The notes beneath the pieces are model-generated. The model was given only the letters and a program-made list of their open reading frames with translations, had not been told where the DNA came from and searched no databases. A program made the position numbers and the translations under genes. From contig MKTJ01000054.1 of NCBI GenBank assembly GCA_001898225.1, forward strand, positions 1 to 64,000: a DNA stretch of 64,000 nucleotides. Reading direction: 5' to 3'. Each line of letters starts with the position of its first letter. The stretch's first letter is position 1. This DNA comes from Chloroflexi bacterium 54-19 (lineage in GTDB: Bacteria > Chloroflexota > Chloroflexia > Chloroheliales > Chloroheliaceae). This document shows positions 42,108 through 51,624 of this stretch, one piece after another.

Positions 42108-43276
42108 CTATTTCATCAACCTATTTTTGAGGGTGCCTATGGTTTTGCCGACCTGGTTAGTAAGCCGGACGGTAGGATTATTTTGCAGAGTAGCTAAATT
42201 CTGATGTTCGGTTTCTAGCTGGTTGGTAAGCTGGGCTACCTGCTCGGTAAGGTACTTGATCTGGCCTAACAGGTCGGTCTGCTGGTCGGTCAGTAGCTGA
42301 GTATAGTCGGTAAGTTCCAGGACTCGCTTTGAAAGCTCATCCCTATGTTTAGTCACGTTCCCGATGTGCTCATTAAAACTTTCCTGGGCCAGCAAATATT
42401 CCTTATCCTTCTGAGCAACAATGGCGGTAATATATTCCTGGGTTTCCTCCATCTTCTTCTTATAAGCTTCGTAATTTTCATCAAAGCTCGCCTGCATCCT
42501 GGTAGCTTCCCTTTTGATATGGGCAAACATGTCGTTGTCAGGCTCAAGATAAACTGAAGGATCGGTCGTTTCAACCTTTACATCCGAGCAAAGGGCGATA
42601 AAAAAGGTGGGTTCTTTTGTAACTTCCACCTGCACGCCGAGGTCCGAATGAGATTGGCTGACTACCCGGAAATCTTTAAAGTTCTGGCGATAATCGTATA
42701 TAAATGACCCACCCATCGGGTTCTGCCCGTAATAGCTGATATTCGAAAAATATTTCTTAAGAAGGGTATCCAATTCCTCGAAATCGAGTTCTTTGACATG
42801 ATAGGGGTTATGGAAATCCGCGGCTTCGGAATAAATGACACGGTTTGGGCTGGAAATAATCAGAAGGCCATCAGGACGCAGGATACGTTTAATCTCGCTT
42901 AACATTTCATCGTGCTTATCGTGATGTTCGATAGTTTCGAAGGAAACCACCACATCAAGGCTATTATCCTCTACCGGGATAGCATCGGCGGAACCTACTT
43001 TAAAACTGAGTTTTTTTTTGAACTATAAACTTCGGAAGCATGCTGGACCGAGGTAGAATCAATATCGACACCGATTACCTTTTTTGCTTTAGTAGCCAGG
43101 ATGGAACTGCCATAACCCTCCCCGGAGGCTATATCCAGGACCTCTTTATCTTTAACGAAATCCAATGAGATGGTATAACGATGTACGTGTTCGAACCTTA
43201 TTTCACCTTCCAAATCAGGCAAATAGCGTTCCCCGGTATAATCCAATTTAATACTCCTAAAAGGTCGTTTTTGCAA
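42108..43276 (-). pseudogene. Methyltransferase with coiled-coil tail, split by a homopolymer frameshift
   Basis: Two frames make one protein. The first piece (43276-42995) has the SAM motif VLDIASGEGYGSSIL and VIGVDID. The second (to 42108) has VVVSFETIEHHDKH and RILRPDGLLIISSPNRV, then a long coiled coil (about 130 residues). Between them the codons would read through SFKVGSADAIPVEDNSLD if one A were added (or two removed) in the A9 run (T9 at 43011-43019 on the plus strand). It may be a sequencing error, phase variation or a true pseudogene. Homologues with intact reading frames are expected. The intact protein would methylate a surface-glycan component. Confidence 0.75.
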
Positions 43277-43622
43277 AAATCTGTTTTATCAGTGGTGGAA
43301 CCCAAATCACCGTAAACAACAGTGGGTAGTTTAGCTAGAATAAGCGAAATAGTCAACCAAGGGACAACTAAAATCCTCTTTTTATAAAATTTTGTTTCTG
43401 GCAGGCTTACAAAATTAATCATGGGTAGAGGTAATTTTAATACAGTTAAGCCAGGATTTTTAAAACTAAAAACCTTCTGGCATAACCGGTTTTAATAAAA
43501 CCAACCAAACCAAAAGGCTTTTATTTTACTCCGAGTAGCTTGCCAGGTTCTCGCAGCGTAGGCCTTCAAGGCCACCAGGTATACCCAGGCTGCCTTTGAA
43601 AACTTTATCCCCGGAAAGGCTA
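43277..43622. other. Intergenic region
   Basis: Between the methyltransferase start and the end of the Tat-type protein gene, both on the minus strand. I see no reliable gene here; the stretch is moderately AT-rich and the short frame across its middle has no recognisable features or ribosome binding site. Confidence 0.4.
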
Positions 43623-44501
43623 TTACATGTAATAGCCGAAGACATCCAGGGTAAAGTTGACCGTGTAGGCACCACCACCGCCCTGGGCGACAGCTTTAAT
43701 CGTACCGGAAGGCGACAGACCAACCGTGTAGTTGTTACCCACGACCGCGCCCGCGCTGTAGTTTACGTTCGAAGTAGTAGGTACACTACCAGCATTACCA
43801 GGGTAAAGGGTCATGAAACCGGGACCAGTAGGCTGAATAACCGTGATGTTACCGACAATCGCAGTTGCCCCGCTAGGAATTACCGGGCCACTACCACCAG
43901 ACGCGCCGTTTACGTTTGTCAGGGTGAAAGTCACAGCAGTATCTTTGGACAGGGCGCCACTACCGCCGAGGTTGGAACGAGTGTCAATGTAACGTTCCGG
44001 GGAAGAAAGGGCGTGGAATACACCCGAACTGGTCGAACCGGACACCTGCCGCCAGGTACCTGGCGTACCAGCGGTCACGCAGTAGTAAAGGATACCGGCG
44101 CTATCAACATAAAGTTCACCGGCCTGATGTGTGCCAGAAGCAGGAGAGCCCGCGCTACCGCCACCTACCAGGAAAAGCGGAGCCAATCCACCCGAAGCCC
44201 GCAGACCGTAACCGGCGTTGCCGCCAACCGCTTCAATAGCGTTGTCAGCCGTTGTTTCGGCCAGTACCGTGTTGGTGGAGCCAACCGAAGCAGCCAGGCC
44301 CAGGGCACCGATACCGCCAATACCGGCGATAGCCATTCTCCTGAGCAATTTGCGGCGGCTAGTCGTAGAAACGGGGGCCGGAGCCTCTTCCACGTCCTCA
44401 TAGGTGGCAACCTGGGAGCGGAGTTGAGTCAGTTCGGCCTGGTATTTATCCAGCTCAGCTTTCATATCGGACATTTGCTGAACGAGTTGCTTATGGTTCA
44501 T
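43623..44501 (-). CDS. Putative Tat-exported surface protein
   Basis: The protein has 292 residues. Residues 1-45 form an acidic coiled-coil-like segment, then SRRKLLRR (48-55) and a hydrophobic stretch (56-80) ending near LAET look like a twin-arginine signal. The mature part is Gly/Ser/Thr-rich and beta-type. It contains PERYIDTR, a motif found in repeat-type cell-surface proteins of Chloroflexota and actinobacteria, and ends in a Phe-Gly-Tyr-Tyr sequence. Function is unknown; it may be a surface or glycan-associated protein. The longer frame begins at 44537, but ATG 44501 has GGAGG nine bases upstream and is preferred. Confidence 0.6.
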   Translation of the reverse strand: MNHKQLVQQMSDMKAELDKYQAELTQLRSQVATYEDVEEAPAPVSTTSRRKLLRRMAIAGIGGIGALGLAASVGSTNTVLAETTADNAIEAVGGNAGYGLRASGGLAPLFLVGGGSAGSPASGTHQAGELYVDSAGILYYCVTAGTPGTWRQVSGSTSSGVFHALSSPERYIDTRSNLGGSGALSKDTAVTFTLTNVNGASGGSGPVIPSGATAIVGNITVIQPTGPGFMTLYPGNAGSVPTTSNVNYSAGAVVGNNYTVGLSPSGTIKAVAQGGGGAYTVNFTLDVFGYYM

Positions 44502-44537
44502 AATAGGAAACCTCCAATGTGTATGAAACAGGGTCAC

Positions 44538-44924
44538 CTGTTTCGGTTCTTCATCAAATTTCGCTGCCTTGAGCGACTAGGATGAAACGAGTTACAATGC
44601 TCTTTAATACCTGCCCTGTTCGGTCACGCCTCCCGGCGCAACAGCAAACTACCGTCTTATATACAGACCCTTCACAAATTTTATCTTGCGATAACTAGGC
44701 TACGGGTTATGTACACAAAACTACAGGAATTTAGTTTACCAGCCAGGTATTTTCTAACACAAAAAAACAGCAAGCGAGCTGGAGTCAATCTGCTTTTCTT
44801 ATGTTAAAAGGGAACAATGAAATGTCTCTCATGGAAGAAAATTAATTTCTCCCATTATGGATTATAACATAACTTTTCCCTTTTAATAGGGTTTATATCA
44901 CTCTTATCAGATATTTTGAGTGGA
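44538..44924. other. Intergenic region
   Basis: About 387 bases between two minus-strand genes. TATATA-type boxes face the Tat-protein gene around 44655-44665 but no good -35 accompanies them. No gene seen. Confidence 0.35.
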
Positions 44925-46208
44925 TTATTTGAAAATTTGCTTGCTGAGGTTTATAAAAGGACGCTCTACAAGCATATAAGAAAGGTAACTAACCGGAATA
45001 ATTATAACGAAGGTTAACACCAGGTAGAGGAAAAGACCAAAAAATTCCGAGTGTAAGCTCCATTTGTCCACCAAGGGCGTGATAACATTGACAAGTACCG
45101 GCAGGTGCCAGAGATACAAACTGAATGAAATCACCCCGATAAACCGGACAGCCGGGTGGGACAACAACCGCCAGCAGAGCGAGCCTTTACGCAATGTTTC
45201 AAGCAAGAGCGCCCCAAAACTTATTGCCAACAAAGGATTAACTATAAACCAGTTCTGGATACGCGCGTCAATTGCGCTTAACGTATTGGAATTCAAAAAG
45301 GCTTGCCCAAGTACCAGGAGAAATGCCACGACACCGGTAATCCTTATAGCAAGGGTATATCCAGGGTCAAAGAGCGAAAACTTTCCGCTTGAAGACGGTA
45401 CCGCCGACCGGACATAAAAATAACTGCAAATCATCCCGGTGGCGAAAAGGGCCATGTAAGCAAAGGCATAAATTAAGGTCAGATGATTGACAAGGGCAGG
45501 TTCTGAATCTTTGGCGCTCGCTTCTAATATACCGGTAATGGGCGAGGATAAAAACCCAACCGCAACCAATAGACCTATCCAAAACCGGGGAGAACGGGAC
45601 CGGATAGTCAATTGGTAAAGTACAAGACCGATTAAGGGTAACAACAAATAGAACTGGACTTCAGTCGGCATGGTCCAAAAGGGTCCTTGAAAACTACCGA
45701 TAGTATCAAGGCTCCAATTGTGGAGCAAAAAAACGTGTAAAATGACATCAAGTTTAAAATCTACCACCCCGGCCTTGCCACCGCTAAACAGGACCAACAC
45801 TGCCAGGACAATCCAGTAAGCCGGTAAAATCCGAAAAGCTCGCCGCCCCAGAAACCGGCCTGTGGAGGGAAAAGGTTTCAGCCCCAACAGAGTCTGAGCA
45901 TAGGGGATAAATAAAAGAAACCCGCTTAAAATAAAAAAGAGCTGGACGCCGTTTACGCCGGAATACCAGATGAACCAGGTAGCGTCCATGAAAGGATGGC
46001 CGTTTGTATAGGAGTAACTACGCAGGGTAAGGTTATTACCAATATGGACCATCACTACCAGCAGGGCTGCTATCCCCCGCAGGCCATCCAGCGACTCGAT
46101 AGTTGCGCCGGTGGTTTTGACCGGCCAAAGTCTGGCCCTCAGAAAAGCTAATTTACCTTCCTTACTACTAATATTTTTAGTTTTAGGGACCGGTAAAGTT
46201 TCTTGCAT
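44925..46208 (-). CDS. Acyltransferase family 3
   Basis: This 427-residue membrane protein has IESLDGLRGIAALLVVMVHIG near residue 37 (catalytic His of the family) and about ten helices. IGVISFSLYLWHLPVL and LVERPFINL at the C-terminus are characteristic. It is predicted to acylate a surface sugar. A strong promoter (46269-46297) lies upstream on the minus strand. It is transcribed away from the sulfotransferase gene at 46429. Confidence 0.85.
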   Translation of the reverse strand: MQETLPVPKTKNISSKEGKLAFLRARLWPVKTTGATIESLDGLRGIAALLVVMVHIGNNLTLRSYSYTNGHPFMDATWFIWYSGVNGVQLFFILSGFLLFIPYAQTLLGLKPFPSTGRFLGRRAFRILPAYWIVLAVLVLFSGGKAGVVDFKLDVILHVFLLHNWSLDTIGSFQGPFWTMPTEVQFYLLLPLIGLVLYQLTIRSRSPRFWIGLLVAVGFLSSPITGILEASAKDSEPALVNHLTLIYAFAYMALFATGMICSYFYVRSAVPSSSGKFSLFDPGYTLAIRITGVVAFLLVLGQAFLNSNTLSAIDARIQNWFIVNPLLAISFGALLLETLRKGSLCWRLLSHPAVRFIGVISFSLYLWHLPVLVNVITPLVDKWSLHSEFFGLFLYLVLTFVIIIPVSYLSYMLVERPFINLSKQIFK

Positions 46209-46268
46209 AGTGTGGTGTTCAGGGGAATTCGCTTTTAAAAATAGCCATATAAGCAGCGACCGGGCCTC

Positions 46269-46297
46269 ATTCTAGCTTTATCCCCGGTGAAAGTCAA
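46269..46297 (-). promoter_or_regulatory. Promoter for the acyltransferase gene
   Basis: On the minus strand, TTGACT (46297-46292), a 17-base spacer and TAGAAT (46274-46269), about 60 bases before the start. Confidence 0.55.
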
Positions 46298-46344
46298 TTG
46301 TTTTTAGGGCTGCCAGCCTCTTTTTAGTGGTTATTAAGGCGTCT

Positions 46345-46371
46345 TTTTACTTAAGCAAATTCTGTTATAAT
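46345..46371 (+). promoter_or_regulatory. Extended -10 promoter for the sulfotransferase gene
   Basis: TGT-TATAAT at 46363-46371 with a weak TTTTAC at 46345-46350. The first possible frame start (GTG 46327) lies upstream of this, which supports the later ATG 46429. Confidence 0.45.
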
Positions 46372-46428
46372 GTCCTGGCAGAATTTAGGACAAACATCAT
46401 CAGCTTAATCAAGATCAAGAACAGGCCA

Positions 46429-47763
46429 ATGAATATTATCGAAATTGTAGAAGTTAGCAAACTCCCATTAGACCCTGAGCTTTATTTTGGCGGTAATGTA
46501 GATATTCCAGTGGCCGGAAGTGTAACAGAAGAATATAACCTGGAAATAGCCGGATGGTGTCTTCCTAAGAATAACAGACAGGTCCAGATTGAAATTCTAT
46601 ACAGCGGCAGTCTTCAAGCCGAAACCGGCTTGAATTTGGTACGCGACGATGTAAATGCCCACTTCACCTCTCAACAAATCCCGGTGCCGGAGAAAACCGG
46701 GTTCAGTATCGGGTTCAAGACTTTTCACCTGGCTCGCAACTTTGAGCTGACCGTTGACCTGGTTCTGCCCGATAAGGATAAGAGAGAAAAGCGCACCACT
46801 ATAGCTAAAATCAAAGGCACCCAGGTACCTTTAACCCCAACCTTTAAGCCGACTATCCAGCCTATCATGGTTTACGGGCCGGGCCGGAGCGGCTCGACCT
46901 GGGTAATGAACCTGCTGGGAATGCACCCGGAAGTGGTTATTGACCCGCACCATCCTTACGAAGTCTTTGGCATGACCTACTGGTTACAACTGGCCCGGAT
47001 CCTGGGGTCCCCCGCCGATTTGAAAAACTCGGCTACCCCGGACGCGGCTTATTTAACCAACCCCAACTGGGTCGGGAGCAACCCTTATAACCGCTCACCG
47101 ATGATTGACCCGCCCGCGGTAAAACACTGGTTCAGACAACAGTACGTTAACGACCTGGTAGACTTTTCACTCAGAAGCATCGAAAACTTTAATCACAGCC
47201 TGGCGGTTTCGCAAAATAAGCCGCGCGCACGCTATTTTGCCGAGAAATATTTGATTGGTTCAGAAATAGATTGGGTACCGCAACAGGTCTGGCAACTCTA
47301 TCCCCACGCCAAAGAGATTTTCCTGGTACGCGACTTCAGGGACTGGTTCTGCTCTTTACGCTCATTTAACCTTAAAAGGGGGTTTGAAAACTTTGGGGAG
47401 TACAGCAACCTGACCGAAGCGGAATTTGTAGAGTTGGTCCGCAAACGTTCAAGCTGGTTACTGGCTAACTGGGAATTCCGTAAAAATAAGTCTTTTCTGC
47501 TGAGGTATGAGGACCTGGTAGCAAAACCGCGAGAAACCCTGAGAAGTGTCTTCAGCTACCTGGAATTGGACGCTTCACCCGCCTTTATCGAAGATATTTT
47601 GCAACGCTCCTCAGGGAACACCGCCGAATTACAACAACACAAAACCAGCCAGGACCTGAATAGCTCGGTAGGCCGCTGGAAGCGTGACCTTAACCCTGAG
47701 CTACAGGCCACGCTAAACCGCGAATATGCTGAGATTTTAACCGGGTTCGGGTATAAAATATAG
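46429..47763 (+). CDS. Sulfotransferase
   Basis: The protein has about 444 residues. Residues 1-130 form a beta-rich N-terminal domain (CLPKNNRQVQIEIL...). The sulfotransferase domain starts with PIMVYGPGRSGSTWVMNLL (5'-phosphosulfate loop) near residue 140. IFLVRDFRDWFCSLRSF holds the 3'-phosphate-binding Arg and Ser/Thr type residues, and FLLRYEDLVAKPRETL is a conserved segment. It would use PAPS from the synthase at 52722. It is one of three sulfotransferases in the locus. The frame can begin at GTG 46327, but the promoter within that stretch favours 46429. It is convergent with the next gene, 13 bases apart. Confidence 0.8.
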   Translation: MNIIEIVEVSKLPLDPELYFGGNVDIPVAGSVTEEYNLEIAGWCLPKNNRQVQIEILYSGSLQAETGLNLVRDDVNAHFTSQQIPVPEKTGFSIGFKTFHLARNFELTVDLVLPDKDKREKRTTIAKIKGTQVPLTPTFKPTIQPIMVYGPGRSGSTWVMNLLGMHPEVVIDPHHPYEVFGMTYWLQLARILGSPADLKNSATPDAAYLTNPNWVGSNPYNRSPMIDPPAVKHWFRQQYVNDLVDFSLRSIENFNHSLAVSQNKPRARYFAEKYLIGSEIDWVPQQVWQLYPHAKEIFLVRDFRDWFCSLRSFNLKRGFENFGEYSNLTEAEFVELVRKRSSWLLANWEFRKNKSFLLRYEDLVAKPRETLRSVFSYLELDASPAFIEDILQRSSGNTAELQQHKTSQDLNSSVGRWKRDLNPELQATLNREYAEILTGFGYKI

Positions 47764-47776
47764 GTTGAAGCAGAGG

Positions 47777-49966
47777 TCAGGGCCGGGTCAGGCGCTTAAT
47801 AATCCGGTAACCCCGGCTCCCTTCCACCTCGATAACGCGCTGGTTAAGCTCATCGGCCCAACTCTTGAGGCGAACATATTCGTTTTGTAAATCGAGATAG
47901 GCCGACTTCAAACCCCGGTCGATGTCCGGTTGCTCGGTCGATTCCAGGCGGCGCGGCGGCATTTTTAAGAGCTTTTCGAAGAATTGCCAGGTCTTCTCGG
48001 CGACCCCCTGCCAGGTAAAGAGTTGGGCTCGCCGGTTGATAGCTTCAACCTGGCAGCGCCCCGCCGCCTCGCTCGCTACCATCTCCCAGACCTGCCTGGC
48101 TCCAACCGCCGGGTCGTAAGACTCCAGGTAGACCACCTCATCTCCCAGCACTTCCTGGACCGAAGTCGAAAGAGCGGTCAGACAGGGCGTGCCGACCGAA
48201 GCCGCCTCGAAAGGCACCAGGCCAAACCCTTCGTAGTTAGAGGGATAGAGGACCAGGGCCGCTTTCTCCAGCAGCCAGCGTTTCTCCCCTTCCGATACCG
48301 CCCCAAGATAGTGCAGGTGATTGCCAAGCAAGGTGTCGTCCCGGTCTTCCAGGCGCTGTAAGGCTTCCTCGGCGGCGGAAGAACCCCAGGGCATCGACGG
48401 CCCGGCCATCACCAGGTGGCCGTTCCAGCCGTAATCGCGCCGCAAGACCTTTAAAATCTCGACGGCAAAGGAGCGCCGTTTGTGTTTGTAATTGGTGCCG
48501 AGCATGAGCAGGAAAGGCTCGTTCGCAAACCTCTCGCTTTTGGCAGGGGCTTCCGAGGGCGCCTGGAAGAAATGGTGGTCCACCCCGGCCCCGATGATAC
48601 AGGCGCGGTCCGGGTCAACTTCCATACCCTGCAAAAGGGCGTCGTCGAGCGCGTCGTTACTGAAGAAGGTCACGCCATCGGCTGCCGCGAAACTGAATTC
48701 GGTCAGGTGGCGGTAATCGTCCCAGACTTTGAACGAAGAATGGTAGCCGGGATTGGTATAACCGATAAAATCTAGCTGGGTCAGGACGAAACGGGCCGCC
48801 ACGTTCCTGAAGTCGTAGAGGTTATCCAGCGACTGAAGCTGTAGCGGGCGAAACAGTATATCAAAATACGCCTTGGGCAGACCTTGCATGACCGAATACG
48901 GCACAATCTCCAGGTCGTCCAGCAAATCTTCGACCGGTTTGAGGACACGCTGCGAGACCCCGTTCTGGACGATTAAAATCAGTTTCGGGCAGAGTTTGCG
49001 CCGGATGGGGTTGGTCGCCAGGGCCCGGATAAGCTCGATAGTCCAGATCTGGGTGCCGTCCGGTTCCAGTTTGAGAATGGTGGCGTCCACGGCGACCCGG
49101 TAGCCCAGAAAGGCGGCCCGGCCCGCTTCGAGGGCCACGGCCAGCGTGCTGCGCCTGGTGCCGCTCGCCTCTTTCAGCCAGGGGTTGTGCCAGGAATAGC
49201 GGCCCTGTAAAGCCTGTAGTCCGGCCTGTAAGTCCGCCTGCTGCTCCGGCTGGATAAAATCAAGGCCCTTATAGAAAACAAAGAGGTCGTCGGCCACCAC
49301 CTGCATATAACCGGCAGCGTTAGCCCGGTGAGAGAAATCGGTCTCGGCCACCAGGTCGGGTAGGGCCTCATCCAGGAAACCGACCGCTTCGAGCGCGTTT
49401 CGCTTGTAGTAAACGCAGTGACAAAAGGTGCTGGGTACTACCGGGGTCAGGTGGATAGAAGTCTGCTGGATTAGCTTATCAACCTGCTCCAGGTTAAGAC
49501 CGCTGGCGATAGAAGGGTCCGAGGCGTTGCGGTGCGGGACCGAGAGGATGCCGCCATAATTGCTAAAGGCGGTCGCGGTCGCGATATTGGTCCGGCGATA
49601 GGCCGCTTTTTTAAGACGGGGCAGCCACCCGGCGGGCATTATCGTATCGGAGCGAATGACTACCACGTCGCGCGGGGCGAACCAGGCAAAGGCCTGGTTA
49701 ATGGTCGGCACCGTCCCGTCGGAACTTTCCTTTTGCAGATAGATAAAGTCGTACTGCTCTTTTAATCTTTTTAGGGCCGGGATAACCAGCCGGTCGGTGC
49801 TGCCATCGTCGATAACCGCCAGGGCTACTTCCTCTTTGAGCAAGCTTTCCAGGCATTGTAAAACCTGCTCATAGCGATTATGGGTTATCACTACTACTAT
49901 AGGGTCGGTGGGGGGTACTTTGGCAAGCCAGTCCTGGACGATTTCTTGGAAGTTTGATTCAGACAT
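47777..49966 (-). CDS. Fused glycosyltransferase (GT2 + GT4), paralogue of 32297-34501
   Basis: The protein has about 729 residues. GT2-like domain: VVVITHNRYEQ, LAVIDDGSTD, metal-binding IRSDT. GT4 domain: LGTNYKHKRRSF and PSNYEGFGLVPFEAA (E-x7-E). A coiled-coil tail (YLDLQNEYVRLKSWADELNQ) matches the tail of the paralogue, so both share the full domain order. The longest frame begins at a TTG at 49999, but ATG 49966 has an AGGAAAC site and is used. It lies downstream of the transferase at 50050 and is probably co-transcribed. Confidence 0.75.
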   Translation of the reverse strand: MSESNFQEIVQDWLAKVPPTDPIVVVITHNRYEQVLQCLESLLKEEVALAVIDDGSTDRLVIPALKRLKEQYDFIYLQKESSDGTVPTINQAFAWFAPRDVVVIRSDTIMPAGWLPRLKKAAYRRTNIATATAFSNYGGILSVPHRNASDPSIASGLNLEQVDKLIQQTSIHLTPVVPSTFCHCVYYKRNALEAVGFLDEALPDLVAETDFSHRANAAGYMQVVADDLFVFYKGLDFIQPEQQADLQAGLQALQGRYSWHNPWLKEASGTRRSTLAVALEAGRAAFLGYRVAVDATILKLEPDGTQIWTIELIRALATNPIRRKLCPKLILIVQNGVSQRVLKPVEDLLDDLEIVPYSVMQGLPKAYFDILFRPLQLQSLDNLYDFRNVAARFVLTQLDFIGYTNPGYHSSFKVWDDYRHLTEFSFAAADGVTFFSNDALDDALLQGMEVDPDRACIIGAGVDHHFFQAPSEAPAKSERFANEPFLLMLGTNYKHKRRSFAVEILKVLRRDYGWNGHLVMAGPSMPWGSSAAEEALQRLEDRDDTLLGNHLHYLGAVSEGEKRWLLEKAALVLYPSNYEGFGLVPFEAASVGTPCLTALSTSVQEVLGDEVVYLESYDPAVGARQVWEMVASEAAGRCQVEAINRRAQLFTWQGVAEKTWQFFEKLLKMPPRRLESTEQPDIDRGLKSAYLDLQNEYVRLKSWADELNQRVIEVEGSRGYRIIKRLTRP

Positions 49967-50049
49967 AGTTTCCTGTTCTGATTGATTTTGTCTGTACAAG
50001 ACCTGATTAAATCCTGATTAAGATCCGAAAAGGATTACCAGCCCGGCCT

Positions 50050-51525
50050 TTAAACTTTATTTTTCCGGGGAAAGTAGAAAGATACATTCCGTAAAGGAGC
50101 GGTTATTTTCCAGCTTAAAGATGCCTGTAAGTCCGAGATAGTATGTTCGAGTTGTTGGGCGTAGGCTCCGCTTTCCTCCGCCTGTTGTTTGAAGTTATAC
50201 TGGCGGCTTAAAGCCAGTTCATAGCTCGCGCGTTCCCGCATCGAGGTGGCAACGGGACGGACAAACAAATCGGGCACTTTATATTCGCGCTCCGCCGATT
50301 CGACAAACCACCCGGCTACCTCAAGGCGGTTGGCGCGGTCCAGGTCGGGATAGGCCGCCCGCAAATCCGGGCGCTGCTCGTAAATAAAATAGACCAGGCG
50401 TGAGATGAGGACCCGGTCCGCTTCGCCCTCGGTATAAGGCTGGTTGAGATACTCGATGATTGCGGCTTCGATGGTGGCGGCGTCTTTCCCGCGCAGACTG
50501 TCCTGCAAATCGAGGTCGTCCCGGACCATCCGGCGGCAGAATTCGGGGATGCGCGACCCGTCGCTAAAGAAACCGTAGGCGTAAGGCCATTTCTTACAGG
50601 CCACGTAGCCGTTATCCAGCATCCGCTGGCGGTAGATTTTGACCAGTTTATTGACATCGCCCAGGTTAGCGGTGGTATAACGGTCCTGGTGTTTGGAGAA
50701 ATATTCGGGCCGTTCGGCATCAAAACCGCTAAAGTGGAAAAACCGGAGCGGTTGCCCGTTGGAGAGGAATTGCCCGGCAGCGGCTTCTTCCACGGCGCGG
50801 CCCGGCAGGTTCCAGTAGGCCACGTTGTTGCCGGGGTCGCGCAAAATGGCGACATCCGGGAAGAGACCCGGCACCAGGTCAATCCAGCGCTGGTCCACGA
50901 ACAGATTCCCCGGTATATCGACCACGCAGTCGTTGATAAGCTTTTGCTGCCACCACCGGATAAACGGCAAGGTTTTGGAAAGACCGGCCAGCCCGATAAA
51001 ACCGAGGTTGAAGACACCGGCCTGCATAATCTCGCGTTCGCTGGGCCGTTTGCCATCATCGGGGAGGGGGTCCAGCAGGTGAGGGGTCAGGACAATCGAA
51101 GCCGTGTCGAGCGCCGTGATCAGGGGAGCCAGGTCGTTAAAAACCATTATATCGGGGTCGAAATAAAAAAGCTTATCAAGCTGGTGTTTGTTAAAGAGAT
51201 ATTCCAGGTAGAAAGGTTTGACCGCTGTCGCCAGTTCCAGGATCGAGTATTTAAAGTGAAAGACTTCCGAATCGGGAATAGGCAGGTCGGCGGAAACATC
51301 CACCGTAAAGATTTCTTCGGACGGGTCGAAAAAGTCTTCAATCTTATCAGCCAGCAATACAAAGCAGTGAAAATGGGGATTATGCTCTTTGATAGATTGC
51401 ATTAAAGTCCGGGCATACGGCAAATAGTTCTTGGCAACTATGGTGCAAACACCCACTCTAGTGGTGGTAGCTTCTTCATCCGAAATTCGAGCTTGATTTT
51501 CGGACGAAGCCTCTTTATCTCCCAA
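50050..51525 (-). CDS. Glycosyltransferase, GT-A fold with DxD motif
   Basis: The protein has 491 residues. Residues about 20-300 have RVGVCTIVAKNYLPYARTLMQSIKE at the start and a FYFDPDIMVF metal-binding DxD segment near residue 139. VFNLGFIGL and FRHFHFSGFD-like features fit nucleotide-sugar transferases of the GT8-related group. A C-terminal region of about 150 residues ends in a short coiled coil (LEHTISDLQASLSW). The start is TTG, with GGAGAGG eight bases upstream and no other good start. It is part of a minus-strand run with the fusion enzyme downstream. Confidence 0.7.
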   Translation of the reverse strand: MGDKEASSENQARISDEEATTTRVGVCTIVAKNYLPYARTLMQSIKEHNPHFHCFVLLADKIEDFFDPSEEIFTVDVSADLPIPDSEVFHFKYSILELATAVKPFYLEYLFNKHQLDKLFYFDPDIMVFNDLAPLITALDTASIVLTPHLLDPLPDDGKRPSEREIMQAGVFNLGFIGLAGLSKTLPFIRWWQQKLINDCVVDIPGNLFVDQRWIDLVPGLFPDVAILRDPGNNVAYWNLPGRAVEEAAAGQFLSNGQPLRFFHFSGFDAERPEYFSKHQDRYTTANLGDVNKLVKIYRQRMLDNGYVACKKWPYAYGFFSDGSRIPEFCRRMVRDDLDLQDSLRGKDAATIEAAIIEYLNQPYTEGEADRVLISRLVYFIYEQRPDLRAAYPDLDRANRLEVAGWFVESAEREYKVPDLFVRPVATSMRERASYELALSRQYNFKQQAEESGAYAQQLEHTISDLQASLSWKITAPLRNVSFYFPRKNKV

Positions 51526-51624
51526 AATAAAACCTCTCCAGTCGTTTAAGCGACATCGCTCCGCTTAAAACCGCCAATCCAAAACAGTTCTAAAATTTAT
51601 GTAAAAATAATTTTTTAAAAGCCC

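Noticed and set aside
43198..43422. 74-codon minus-strand frame
   Set aside because: Overlaps the start of the methyltransferase in another phase and has no ribosome binding site.
43596..44585. Plus-strand frame of 329 codons
   Set aside because: Complement of the Tat-type protein gene, which has a good ribosome binding site and signal sequence.
50316..51059. Minus-strand frame of 247 codons in another phase of the glycosyltransferase gene
   Set aside because: Composition is Ser/Trp/Pro-rich as in out-of-frame reading, and the DxD motif is in the other frame.
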